A stretch of 7,698 bases of DNA from Candidatus Omnitrophota bacterium (GTDB lineage Bacteria > Omnitrophota > Koll11 > Zapsychrales > Aceulaceae), in assembly GCA_029931885.1 (NCBI GenBank), contig JAOZRJ010000068.1:1-7698 (forward strand), read 5' to 3'. Positions within the stretch are counted from its first letter, which is position 1. Every line of letters begins with the position of its first letter. The position numbers and the translations under genes were made by a program. The notes beneath the pieces were generated by a model. It saw only the letters and a list, made by a program, of their open reading frames with translations, did not search any database and was not told the DNA's origin. Positions 1 through 6,577 of this stretch are shown in pieces.

Positions 1-248
1 AGAATAATAATAGGAATATGTTGCGTTGTTTTATCTTCCCTGAGTTTTCGGCAAACATCAAAACCTGAAATATCCGGAAGAACAAGATCAAGCAAGATAA
101 TGTCTGGCTTATTCATGGCTTTTGTTAAAGCCTCGGCTCCAGATTCAGCGATATCAACTTCATACCCTTTTGTCTCAAGCAATAAATTTAATGTCGTAGA
201 AATACTTTTTTCATCATCAACAACGAGAACTTTTTTCTTTCCAATCAT
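1..248 (-). CDS. Response regulator, receiver domain (3' end beyond window)
   Basis: This reading frame starts at ATG 248-246 and stays open to the window edge, giving 82 complete codons. The translation begins MIGKKKVLVVDDEKS and matches the receiver domain of two-component response regulators. D11 and D12 form the acidic Mg2+ pocket after the hydrophobic beta-1 strand (VLVV). D54 in IILLDLVLPDISGFD is the expected phosphoacceptor, followed by the usual P58 and G62. The sequence breaks off at IPIIIL, just before the conserved Thr/Ser and Lys of the later strands. An AAAGGTG ribosome site lies 4 nt before the ATG. Because the rest is missing, I cannot say whether an output domain follows (DNA-binding, enzymatic or none) or which sensor kinase controls it. 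It is separated from folA by about 100 bases and probably has its own promoter. Confidence 0.9.
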   Translation of the reverse strand, partial: MIGKKKVLVVDDEKSISTTLNLLLETKGYEVDIAESGAEALTKAMNKPDIILLDLVLPDISGFDVCRKLREDKTTQHIPIII

Positions 249-252
249 TAAG

Positions 253-259
253 CACCTTT
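253..259 (-). promoter_or_regulatory. Ribosome binding site of the response regulator
   Basis: AAAGGTG on the minus strand lies 4 nt before ATG 248. It supports that ATG as the start, and no in-frame alternative is better placed. Confidence 0.6.
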
Positions 260-265
260 CGAGAA

Positions 266-283
266 TATATATATTTATATATA
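266..283. repeat. A/T-only inverted repeat in the leader of the response regulator
   Basis: Two 8-base TATATATA arms (266-273 and 276-283) flank a 2-base centre, inside a 21-base stretch without G or C. It sits between the possible -10 box and the ribosome site. It could aid DNA melting, bind an AT-preferring protein, or simply reflect low GC. An RNA hairpin of only A-U pairs would be weak. Confidence 0.4.
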
Positions 284-313
284 AGTATAAAGGATAAACG
301 AAAAAAAATCTAG
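284..313 (-). promoter_or_regulatory. Possible promoter of the response regulator
   Basis: TATACT at 289-284 fits a -10 box (5 of 6). At 17 nt spacing the -35 position (about 312-307) reads TAGATT, a poor match, and the spacer holds most of a T8 tract (308-301). Just downstream, 284-264 is a 21-base stretch of only A and T containing several more -10-like hexamers, so the exact start point is uncertain. The region must carry some promoter if the response regulator is not co-transcribed with folA. Confidence 0.35.
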
Positions 314-325
314 AAACGATTCAAT

Positions 326-353
326 AGAAATAAATTACGCCTGACAAGGCTAA
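326..353 (-). terminator. Weak candidate terminator after folA
   Basis: On the minus strand, bases 353-347 (TTAGCCT) pair with 342-335 (AGGCGTAA) except for one bulged G at 338, around a TGTC loop. That gives 7 base pairs, four of them GCCT/AGGC. The tract after it (334-326) is T-rich but interrupted (TTTATTTCT). The stem overlaps the folA stop codon. It is in the right place to end the glgP-thyA-folA transcript but is short for a rho-independent terminator. Confidence 0.3.
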
Positions 354-886
354 ACGGCTTGATAGGTGGAAAAATAATACTCGATGTTTTCGTGATGAGC
401 GCGAGCAGAGGACTTAATTTGTTTGAAATTATTTAAGAATTCTGGAAAGAATGCATCACATTTAAAATCTTGCAAAATCTGAGTTAAATAGATCTTTTGG
501 CATTTTCCCGTGTCAATGGCTTGGTTGTAAACACTCTCACCTCCAATAACAAAGACTGTCTCTACTTTTTCCTTGTATACTGTGCTATTTAATAAATCCA
601 TAGCTGATTCTACGCTTCCCACCTTAAAAACGCCTTCGGGCAAAGAAAAATCCTTATTCCTCGTCAATACTATATTTATTCGATTTTTAAGCGGTCGGAA
701 CTTCTCGGGGATAGATTCCCACGTTTTTCGACCCATAATAACAGCATTTATTTTTAAAGGCGAGCTTACTTTAGTGGTAACCTCTTTAAAATGAAGCATG
801 TCAGCAGGTAAAGACCATGGCAAACAACCACTTTTCCCAATACCTCTTTTCTCATCAACAGCTACAATAATATCAAAAGATTGCAT
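350..886 (-). CDS. folA: Dihydrofolate reductase (eukaryote-like type)
   Basis: This 178-residue protein reduces dihydrofolate to tetrahydrofolate with NADPH in the cytoplasm and recycles the DHF made by ThyA next door. Visible family motifs in order are IIVAVDEKRGIGK (6-18), LPWSLPADMLHFK (22-34) with catalytic acid D29, NAVIMGRKTWESIP (47-60) with the NADPH-binding GRKTW, R69 before NIVLTR for the folate glutamate, the FVIGGESVY dinucleotide loop (112-120) and LTQI (134-137). D29 is the acid found in bacteria, plants and protists, where vertebrates have Glu. The stretches WESIPEKFRPLKNRINIVLTR and ILQDFKCDAFFPE resemble eukaryotic DHFR more than the E. coli type, and 178 residues is longer than the roughly 160 usual in bacteria. 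The start ATG 886 has a GAGAGAG ribosome site 4 nt upstream. An ATG at 890 is out of frame. The gene follows thyA by 20 nt and is surely co-transcribed. Confidence 0.95.
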   Translation of the reverse strand: MQSFDIIVAVDEKRGIGKSGCLPWSLPADMLHFKEVTTKVSSPLKINAVIMGRKTWESIPEKFRPLKNRINIVLTRNKDFSLPEGVFKVGSVESAMDLLNSTVYKEKVETVFVIGGESVYNQAIDTGKCQKIYLTQILQDFKCDAFFPEFLNNFKQIKSSARAHHENIEYYFSTYQAV

Positions 887-906
887 ACATCTCTCTCTTA
901 AATTAT

Positions 907-1722
907 TTAAACAGCAATAGGAAATTTAATGAACGAATCATGCTGATAATTAACCAACTCAATATCTTCAAACTTAACATCTAAAGTCTTTTTGCTAGCA
1001 ACTTTTACTTCGGGTAAAGATTTTGGAATTCTCTGAAGTTGTGTTCTTACTCCATCGATATGATTAAGATAAATATGTGCATCCCCTATAGTATGCGTAA
1101 AAATACCAGGAACAAGATTGCATTCCTGAGCAACCATAAGCATAAGAAGTGCATAACTTGCAATATTAAAAGGAACTCCAAGAGCCAAATCTGCTGAACG
1201 CTGATATAGCTGGCAATCAAGCCGACCATTAACAACATAAAATTGAAACATCATATGACATGGCGGTAACGCCATTCTGTCAAGGTCACCTGGGTTCCAA
1301 GCATTCACAATAATTCTCCGAGAATCCGGATTATTCTTAATCATATCAATAGCATTCATAATTTGATCTACATATTCTTTGCGATAAGATTTTGCTTCTT
1401 TATCATAAGTAAATTTTTCCCATTTACGCCATTGATAACCATAAACTGGTCCAAGTTCTCCATCTTCATTTGCCCAAGCATTCCAAATAGGAGTATGCTG
1501 AGCAAGATCATCATTAATATTTGTCGATCCTTTCAAAAACCACAATAGCTCTCTCACGACAGCGTCAAATAAAACTTTCTTTGTTGTCAGCAAAGGAAAT
1601 CCTTCTCTCAAGTCATATTTTTCCTGACATCCAAAAACAGATATTGTACCTGTACCCGTACGATCTTCTTTTTTTTCGCCGTGATCTAAAACATGTTGAA
1701 TTAATTTAAGATATTGTTTCAT
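907..1722 (-). CDS. thyA: Thymidylate synthase (ThyA type)
   Basis: This 271-residue cytoplasmic enzyme methylates dUMP to dTMP, using 5,10-methylene-THF as both carbon and hydride donor and releasing dihydrofolate. The protein is collinear with E. coli ThyA (264 residues) over its whole length. Recognisable elements are R21 in the phosphate loop (DRTGTGT), ELLWFLKG (58-65), [11 protein letters not shown] (91-101), [12 protein letters not shown] (133-144) with R135/R136 that reach the partner subunit, catalytic C155 in [33 protein letters not shown] with R175, D179 and N186, and GDAHIYLNH (213-221). The C-terminus IKFPIAV matches the closing tail of the family. A modest insert around residues 103-115 makes it slightly longer than the E. 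coli enzyme. It lies 13 nt after the glgP stop with only a poor ribosome site (GCGGA), so its translation may depend on glgP. folA follows at 20 nt, giving a complete dTMP cycle. Confidence 0.97.
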   Translation of the reverse strand: MKQYLKLIQHVLDHGEKKEDRTGTGTISVFGCQEKYDLREGFPLLTTKKVLFDAVVRELLWFLKGSTNINDDLAQHTPIWNAWANEDGELGPVYGYQWRKWEKFTYDKEAKSYRKEYVDQIMNAIDMIKNNPDSRRIIVNAWNPGDLDRMALPPCHMMFQFYVVNGRLDCQLYQRSADLALGVPFNIASYALLMLMVAQECNLVPGIFTHTIGDAHIYLNHIDGVRTQLQRIPKSLPEVKVASKKTLDVKFEDIELVNYQHDSFIKFPIAV

Positions 1723-1735
1723 AAAAAATTCCGCT

Positions 1736-3766
1736 TCATTTCTTTATTTGCCACATTTTATTATTATATTCTTCAACCATCCTCTGTGTATTAAAAAAAG
1801 CACTACGATTAATACAATTAATCATTTTATCAATCCACGGACTCTCGATATCAACTTTCTCGTCTTTTAAAGTCCTATAATAAAGTGCTACAACCTTTTC
1901 CAGAGTATCGTAAAGCGCATCCGAGTCCTCGTCTAGCCTTAGCTCTGCTTCACTTCCAATATCAGCACCATGATGCTGATAACCAAAAATCCAACCAATG
2001 TCATCTTGAGCAGCTTCAACAACCCAGCCGTCTAAGGTTGTCATCTGGAGAACGCCATTTGCGATAGCTTTCATGCCGCTCGTTCCTGAAGCTTCAAACG
2101 GAGGCAACGGATTATTAAGCCAAACATCCACCGAACTTGTTAAAAGCTTTCCGAAATAAGTATCATAATTTTCTAACATAATAACTTTAATAATGTCTTT
2201 ATACTGATTTAGCGCGTCAATCTGGTCTAAAATTTCATCAATATGTGCTCCTCCAATATTATCATTCGGATGAGCTTTTCCGGCTAAAATAATTTGAATA
2301 GGTCCAATTCTTTTTGCAATATCAATAAGACGTTCAATTTTATGCAAAATTAAAGCTGGACGCTTATAATTTGCAATTCTTCTTGCCCAGGAAATCGTAA
2401 AAACATTCTCTTTAAGGCGCCAATGCTTGATGATATCAATTAGATTCTTTTTATTCACCTGATGCGCGCTAAATAAATCTCTTCGGAAACTCTTATTCTT
2501 TGACAAATCAGAAATAGAAGTTAAGCAGGTTGGATTCTTATCCCAAGGCCCAATTTTCTTTTTATATTTATCAAAAAGCCTTTGAAAACTTTCTGATGTC
2601 CATGTATAAGAATGAACACCGTTTGTAATTGCCTGTATTTTTTTTGCAAATGACGGAAATTGAAGACGCATGACCTCTCCGTGTTTCTGAGCAACAGCAT
2701 TAACCTTGCTGCAATTATTTAAAGCAATTGCCGTTAAACTAATCTGCGTTGAAGAAGGATCTTCTTTTCCAAACATCTCTGCAGCCTGAACATATTCAGG
2801 TTCCAATACATTGGCAACGTCATGTATTTCAAATTTATCATGACCAGCTGCAACCGGAGTATGACAAGTGAAGATAAACTTACTCTTAACATCATCAAAT
2901 TTACTTTTGTCCTCGAGCTTCATATATTTCTCAATAATCGCAAACGCTGCATGCCCTTCATTTAAGTGATACCGATGTGTAACGTACCCAAGACTTTCTA
3001 AAGCCCTCATACCGCCAACACCTAGAATCGTCCTCTGAATAATTTTCCACCACACATTATCACTTCGATAAAGCTGATCAGTTAACTTACGAAAATATTC
3101 TTTATTTTCTAAAAGATTTGAATCAAGAAGAATTACAGGAACAACATTTTTCTTATCAAAACTATAAATATAATATTTCCATAGCCTCAAATAAATAGGT
3201 CCTTCTTTTGTATCTAATGTAATAATATTCTTTAAAGGAATCAATCCAGGATAACTATGTGGATCCCATTTTAGTTCTTCAGGAACTTGACCATGTTTAT
3301 ACCAAAAGTTTTGCTTAAAATATCCCTTATTCCAAAGAATACCGATTCCTGCTAAAGAAAAATCAAGGTCGGCAACGCTTTTCATGGTATCCCCGGCTAA
3401 AACACCTAAGCCTCCGCCATAAATAGGAATATCCAGTAATTTATCAATCTCAACTTTAAAAATATAATCACACAGCCAATTATTTGAAAAAACTTCGTGC
3501 GTATAAAAGATATTCGCCTCATTCAATGGTTTTTGTAATTGAAACGAATTGTATATGCTTGGGGCAATGCCATATTCCATTGAAAAATAAGCAATCGATT
3601 GATTCTTGAAGTCGTACAGATTCCGCTCAGCCTTTAAAATTGAATCCATAGGAAACCCAAAATATTTCTTTTGAGTAATGTCCTTTGAATAATTTTCGTC
3701 AAATCCTTCGATAGAATTAATTAAATCACTATAAGAAAAAGATTTCTTAACTTTTTGTGCAGCCAT
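1736..3766 (-). CDS. glgP: Alpha-glucan (glycogen/maltodextrin) phosphorylase, GT35
   Basis: This enzyme releases glucose-1-phosphate from alpha-1,4-glucans using phosphate and pyridoxal phosphate, in the cytoplasm. I start it at ATG 3766 (676 aa) because GGGAG lies 5 nt before it; the upstream in-frame ATG 3778 (680 aa) has AAGG only 2 nt away. Positions below use the 680-residue frame: [12 protein letters not shown] (61-72), [18 protein letters not shown] (117-134), [10 protein letters not shown] (271-280), [15 protein letters not shown] (303-317), [10 protein letters not shown] (384-393), [11 protein letters not shown] (464-474), and [10 protein letters not shown] (562-571), where K570 should hold PLP, followed by TLDGWVVEA. 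It is shorter than classical phosphorylases (about 800 or more), as in the short bacterial alpha-glucan phosphorylase subfamily. About 45 residues separate MEYG from IPIYGGG, where other members have far fewer, as I remember them. No other glycogen gene is nearby. A good promoter sits just upstream, and thyA and folA follow closely. Confidence 0.93.
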   Translation of the reverse strand: MAAQKVKKSFSYSDLINSIEGFDENYSKDITQKKYFGFPMDSILKAERNLYDFKNQSIAYFSMEYGIAPSIYNSFQLQKPLNEANIFYTHEVFSNNWLCDYIFKVEIDKLLDIPIYGGGLGVLAGDTMKSVADLDFSLAGIGILWNKGYFKQNFWYKHGQVPEELKWDPHSYPGLIPLKNIITLDTKEGPIYLRLWKYYIYSFDKKNVVPVILLDSNLLENKEYFRKLTDQLYRSDNVWWKIIQRTILGVGGMRALESLGYVTHRYHLNEGHAAFAIIEKYMKLEDKSKFDDVKSKFIFTCHTPVAAGHDKFEIHDVANVLEPEYVQAAEMFGKEDPSSTQISLTAIALNNCSKVNAVAQKHGEVMRLQFPSFAKKIQAITNGVHSYTWTSESFQRLFDKYKKKIGPWDKNPTCLTSISDLSKNKSFRRDLFSAHQVNKKNLIDIIKHWRLKENVFTISWARRIANYKRPALILHKIERLIDIAKRIGPIQIILAGKAHPNDNIGGAHIDEILDQIDALNQYKDIIKVIMLENYDTYFGKLLTSSVDVWLNNPLPPFEASGTSGMKAIANGVLQMTTLDGWVVEAAQDDIGWIFGYQHHGADIGSEAELRLDEDSDALYDTLEKVVALYYRTLKDEKVDIESPWIDKMINCINRSAFFNTQRMVEEYNNKMWQIKK

Positions 3767-3771
3767 AATCG

Positions 3772-3776
3772 CTCCC
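3772..3776 (-). promoter_or_regulatory. Ribosome binding site that sets the glgP start
   Basis: GGGAG (3776-3772) is 5 nt before ATG 3766, a near-ideal spacing. It overlaps the in-frame upstream ATG 3778, so initiation at 3766 is favoured. The protein would then begin [10 protein letters not shown]. Confidence 0.7.
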
Positions 3777-3807
3777 ATAACCTTATTGTCTTGTAAATAC
3801 TCAAGCT

Positions 3808-3835
3808 ATTATAACAAAAAATCTTTCCTTGAAAA
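3808..3835 (-). promoter_or_regulatory. Sigma-70-type promoter of glgP-thyA-folA
   Basis: A perfect TATAAT at 3813-3808 and TTTTCA at 3835-3830 (4 of 6 to TTGACA) are separated by 16 nt. Transcription would begin near 3801, leaving a leader of about 35 nt to ATG 3766. It falls in the only sizeable gap (65 bp) between apbE and glgP, which supports a separate transcript for glgP, thyA and folA. I see no clear operator repeat around it and no strong terminator for the upstream operon. Confidence 0.65.
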
Positions 3836-3843
3836 CTTTATTA

Positions 3844-4920
3844 TCAATGATTTCTAAAATCAAAATTACAATAACTTTGACTTTTATGTTCAATAATATT
3901 ATTATTTGTATCCTTTTGAACAACCAAAGCCGCACCATCTAAATCTAAAGAGTCAAAAAGTACAACTCCTTCCTTACCTAAAACGCATAAGGCTGTTGAT
4001 AGTGCATCGGCTTCTTGAGCGCTTCTAGCGACAACTGTTGCGCTAGAAACTTTCTGTGCAGGATATCCTGTCTTAGGATTAATAATGTGTGAGTACTGCT
4101 CCCCGTCTATTTCGTAATATTGCTCGTAGTCTCCGGATGTTGTAACCGCATAGTCTGTTATTTGCAATGTCTCTATGATCTTCTGATGTTTTTTCGGATC
4201 CTGTATGCCGATAGACCACAACTTCTTTTGACAATTCTTTCCTGAAACAAAAAGATCGCCTCCAGCGTTAACTAAAAAATTATGCAACCCATTATCTCTT
4301 AGAATCCTCACAGCCTCGTCAACCGCATAACCTTTTGCAATTGCGCTCAAATCAATCTTTGTTTGGGGGTGAACCATCTGAACACGATAGCTAGAAAGAA
4401 GTTTAAAATTCTTAAGCCCGACACTTTTCTTTACACGATCAATTTCTTCTTTTGACGGTATTAATCTTTTTTCTCCTGATTCGCGCCATAAACTCACTAA
4501 TGGCCACACGGTAATATCAAAAGCTCCGTCAGTTAACCTGGAATATTTTTCAGCATCTTTAAGAAGATTATAGGTGTCTTTATGGATTTGAATAACAGAA
4601 GGATATGAACGATTGATCTTGCTAACATCGCTTTGCTCATTAAAAACACTCATGCGCGAATCAATTTCTTCAATTCGCTGCCATGTTTGATTAAGCGCTT
4701 TACGTGCTATCGTCACTTGCTTTTTTGTTGTGCAAATGTCAATCTGAACAATCGTTCCTAAAAGCAATTTTTGCTCGGTAAGTTTTATTGCCGTGCTCTT
4801 TACAAGAACATAGTAAGCTCCGAGAAGTAAAATAACAATAAAAGGAATCAATCTTTGGAGGTAAAAATTTCTCAAAACTTCAATGAATCTCCTTTTCTTT
4901 AAAAACCCCGCTCTTCCCAC
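3844..4920 (-). CDS. apbE: Membrane-anchored FAD:protein FMN transferase (ApbE)
   Basis: ApbE proteins move FMN from FAD onto Ser/Thr of target proteins such as Rnf and Nqr subunits, outside the cytoplasmic membrane and with Mg2+. The open frame gives 358 residues from GTG 4920. Seen in order: a basic start, then one hydrophobic segment at about 24-40 (LIPFIVILLLGAYYVLV) that should be a signal anchor. No lipobox cysteine follows it. Then come SRMSVFNEQSDVSKIN (88-103), FDITVWPLVSLW (134-145), DLSAIAKGYAVD (190-201), NAGGD (218-222), TTSGDYEQYY (260-269), SHIINPKTGYPA (277-288) and EADALSTA (303-310), whose D305 and T309 match the Mg2+ site. The start is uncertain: GTG 4920 overlaps moaC by 41 bases without a clear ribosome site, while AGGAG at 4893-4889 points to ATT 4884, which overlaps the moaC stop, or loosely to TTG 4875. 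Tandem TGA TAA stops end it. Confidence 0.93.
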   Translation of the reverse strand: MGRAGFLKKRRFIEVLRNFYLQRLIPFIVILLLGAYYVLVKSTAIKLTEQKLLLGTIVQIDICTTKKQVTIARKALNQTWQRIEEIDSRMSVFNEQSDVSKINRSYPSVIQIHKDTYNLLKDAEKYSRLTDGAFDITVWPLVSLWRESGEKRLIPSKEEIDRVKKSVGLKNFKLLSSYRVQMVHPQTKIDLSAIAKGYAVDEAVRILRDNGLHNFLVNAGGDLFVSGKNCQKKLWSIGIQDPKKHQKIIETLQITDYAVTTSGDYEQYYEIDGEQYSHIINPKTGYPAQKVSSATVVARSAQEADALSTALCVLGKEGVVLFDSLDLDGAALVVQKDTNNNIIEHKSQSYCNFDFRNH

Positions 4921-5344
4921 CGCTTTTATACATGAGCTTAAGGTCAGAAATTATCATACGCTTGTCGGCCCATTTCATCATATCGTAAATCGTTAACGCA
5001 GCAACGCTTGCAGAGGTTAATGCCTCCATTTCAACGCCTGTTTGTCCGGTGCACAAAATCTCAGAGAAAACAGTTATCCTGTTCTTGCGCTCATCAATCT
5101 TAAACTGAATATCTGCTTTTGTCAGGCTTAAGGGATGACACATTGGAATGACATCAGATGTTTTTTTTGCAGCCATAATCCCGGCAATTTTTGCTGTTTC
5201 CAAAACATCGCCTTTAGGTGATTTGTTCTCAATTAATTTTATTAAAGTTTTTTTATCCATCGATATTACACAACAAGCTCTGGCAACTCTATTTGTCACT
5301 TTCTTTTTTGTAATATCAATCATTCCACCGCTATTCTTTTTCAT
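4880..5344 (-). CDS. moaC: Cyclic pyranopterin monophosphate synthase
   Basis: MoaC converts the 3',8-cyclo-GTP product of MoaA into cyclic pyranopterin monophosphate, the first stable intermediate of molybdenum cofactor synthesis; the family acts as a cytoplasmic hexamer. The 154-residue protein is full length. It begins with a short lead and MIDITKKKVTNRVA (8-21), then KGDVLETAKIAGIMAAKKTSDVIPMCHPL (44-72), TGVEMEALTSASVAALTIYDMMKWADK (102-128) and KSGGKSG (140-146). By position, K44, K60, H70, D121, K124 and K140 line up with the E. coli active-site residues K51, K67, H77, D128, K131 and K147, so it should be active. Start ATG 5344 has AGGAG 9 nt upstream. It follows moeA after 23 nt and runs into apbE. 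moaA, moaD, moaE and moaB/mog are not in the window and must lie elsewhere. Confidence 0.97.
   Translation of the reverse strand: MKKNSGGMIDITKKKVTNRVARACCVISMDKKTLIKLIENKSPKGDVLETAKIAGIMAAKKTSDVIPMCHPLSLTKADIQFKIDERKNRITVFSEILCTGQTGVEMEALTSASVAALTIYDMMKWADKRMIISDLKLMYKSGGKSGVFKEKEIH
4889..4893 (-). promoter_or_regulatory. Ribosome binding site at the moaC/apbE junction
   Basis: AGGAG (part of AAAAGGAG) is the strongest Shine-Dalgarno-like site near apbE. Four nt later comes ATT at 4884-4882, in the apbE frame and overlapping the moaC TGA (4882-4880) as ATTGA, where an ATGA overlap would be expected. The nearest ordinary in-frame start downstream is TTG 4875, 13 nt from the site. This suggests apbE starts here and not at GTG 4920. 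Confidence 0.45.
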
Positions 5345-5353
5345 CTCTTTTGT

Positions 5354-5358
5354 CTCCT
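5354..5358 (-). promoter_or_regulatory. Ribosome binding site of moaC
   Basis: AGGAG lies 9 nt before ATG 5344, in the 23-nt gap after moeA. It supports ATG 5344 over the internal in-frame ATG 5323, where MIDI matches the family's conserved beginning but no similar site is seen. Confidence 0.6.
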
Positions 5359-5367
5359 AAAAAATTA

Positions 5368-6570
5368 TTACAGATATTCTATTCTTACACAACTTCCCTT
5401 GGGCAGCTTTGTTATTCCTTCTTTAATCTCAAAGAAACAATTCGCCTTAGCAACAGATATCACGTTTTCTGAAATCTGATTACCGCTTAAACCTACATAT
5501 ATTTTATCCTTTTTAATCCTAGCAACCCCTCTCATAACTTTTGTTCGCCCAGGCTCCACCTTGATGGTTTGATCCAAAAAAGCCTCGGCTACTTTGGGCA
5601 AATCTTTAGCTTGCCTGCACATCTTTAAAATACATGGATAAACAAATTTCTGAAACGAAACCATGCTTGAGACGGTATTCCCGGGAAGGCCGAAAACATG
5701 ACAACGTCCTTTTTTTCCAAAAACCAAAGGTTTCCCGGGCTTAACAGCAACCTTCCAAAAAAGTAATCGCACTGAAAGATTTTTTAAAACTTTACGTACA
5801 AGGTCATGCTCTCCAACAGAAACCCCTCCGGATATTAACAAAATATCACTATTCAACCCCTTCTGAATCTTCTTTTCTAAATCAGTAATGTTATCTTTGG
5901 CTATTCCTAAAATCTTTGCGGATATACCGAGCTCCTTTGCTTGAGCGAATAATGCATATTCATTTGCGCTTCTTATTTTTCCAACAGATGACTTATCATT
6001 AAGTTTTAAAAGCTCATCACCAGTTACTAAAATTGAAATTTTAGGCAATTGATAAGCATTAACTTTTGTTTTTCCAAAATTTGAAAGCAAGGCGACAATC
6101 CCAGGGGTCATTAGGCTTCCTTCTTTAACGACAGTCTCTCCTTTTCTTGCATCCAAGCCCTTTGGTCTAAAATGATCTCCTTTTTCTGATTTTACAAATA
6201 CAGAAACTTTGTTACCGAATGTCTTTGTATATTCTTTCATGACAACGCAATCTGCTCCTTTTGGCATAACAGCACCTGTCATAATTTTAATTGCGGTGTT
6301 TTTAGAAACGCTTTTTTTTGCCGAAGACCCTGCTTTTGATACATCAATAATTTCTAAGCTAACTGCTCTCTTTGATGTCGCACTTTTAACATCTTGAGAA
6401 CGTATCGCAAATCCGTCCATAGTTGAACGAGAAAATGGCGGCCAGTCTTCTTTTGCGCAAATATCCTCAGCCAAAACTTTTCCAAGAGCATTTAAAAAAT
6501 ACTCTTCTTTTTTTGGTAATTTGCGTGTATTGTCTAAAATAATTTTCTTGGCTTTTGAGATTGAAATCAT
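5368..6570 (-). CDS. moeA: Molybdopterin molybdenumtransferase
   Basis: MoeA inserts molybdate into adenylylated molybdopterin, the last common step of molybdenum cofactor synthesis, in the cytoplasm and usually as a dimer. I start it at ATG 6570 (400 aa), 7 nt after the previous stop, because MISISKAKKII is the usual beginning; an in-frame TTG 6591 would overlap the previous gene and has no ribosome site. In the ATG numbering: DWPPFSRSTMDGFAIR (42-57), IKIMTGAVMPKGADCVVMKE (94-113), FRPKGLDARKGE (134-145), the MoCF-fold motifs ILVTGDEL (180-187) and LLISGGVSVGEHD (244-256), then VAVKPGKPLVFG (274-285) and VFGLPGNTVSSMVSF (292-306). The usual GLPGNPVS has Thr in place of Pro. The C-terminal barrel ends at IEYL. 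No strong ribosome site precedes ATG 6570, so translation is probably coupled to the upstream gene. It has no fused second domain. Confidence 0.95.
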   Translation of the reverse strand: MISISKAKKIILDNTRKLPKKEEYFLNALGKVLAEDICAKEDWPPFSRSTMDGFAIRSQDVKSATSKRAVSLEIIDVSKAGSSAKKSVSKNTAIKIMTGAVMPKGADCVVMKEYTKTFGNKVSVFVKSEKGDHFRPKGLDARKGETVVKEGSLMTPGIVALLSNFGKTKVNAYQLPKISILVTGDELLKLNDKSSVGKIRSANEYALFAQAKELGISAKILGIAKDNITDLEKKIQKGLNSDILLISGGVSVGEHDLVRKVLKNLSVRLLFWKVAVKPGKPLVFGKKGRCHVFGLPGNTVSSMVSFQKFVYPCILKMCRQAKDLPKVAEAFLDQTIKVEPGRTKVMRGVARIKKDKIYVGLSGNQISENVISVAKANCFFEIKEGITKLPKGSCVRIEYL

Positions 6571-6577
6571 ATAAAAA

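Noticed and set aside
100..297. Plus-strand open frame of 65 codons
   Set aside because: It lies opposite the response-regulator gene, which has clear receiver motifs, and its own translation resembles nothing.
1885..2067. Plus-strand open frames inside glgP, thyA, folA, moaC and moeA
   Set aside because: All are shadows opposite strongly conserved coding sequence; none shows a recognisable motif.
3816..3841. Terminator between apbE and glgP
   Set aside because: A T6 tract (3821-3816) follows a 4-bp TTTC/GAAA hairpin, but the stem has a single G-C pair. The T tract also falls in the spacer of the better-supported promoter.
4880..4920. A moaC-apbE fusion or frameshift
   Set aside because: MoaC reaches its usual C-terminal end after KSGGKSG and ApbE begins a separate anchor segment in another frame. 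Both are complete proteins, so an overlap of two genes explains the sequence.
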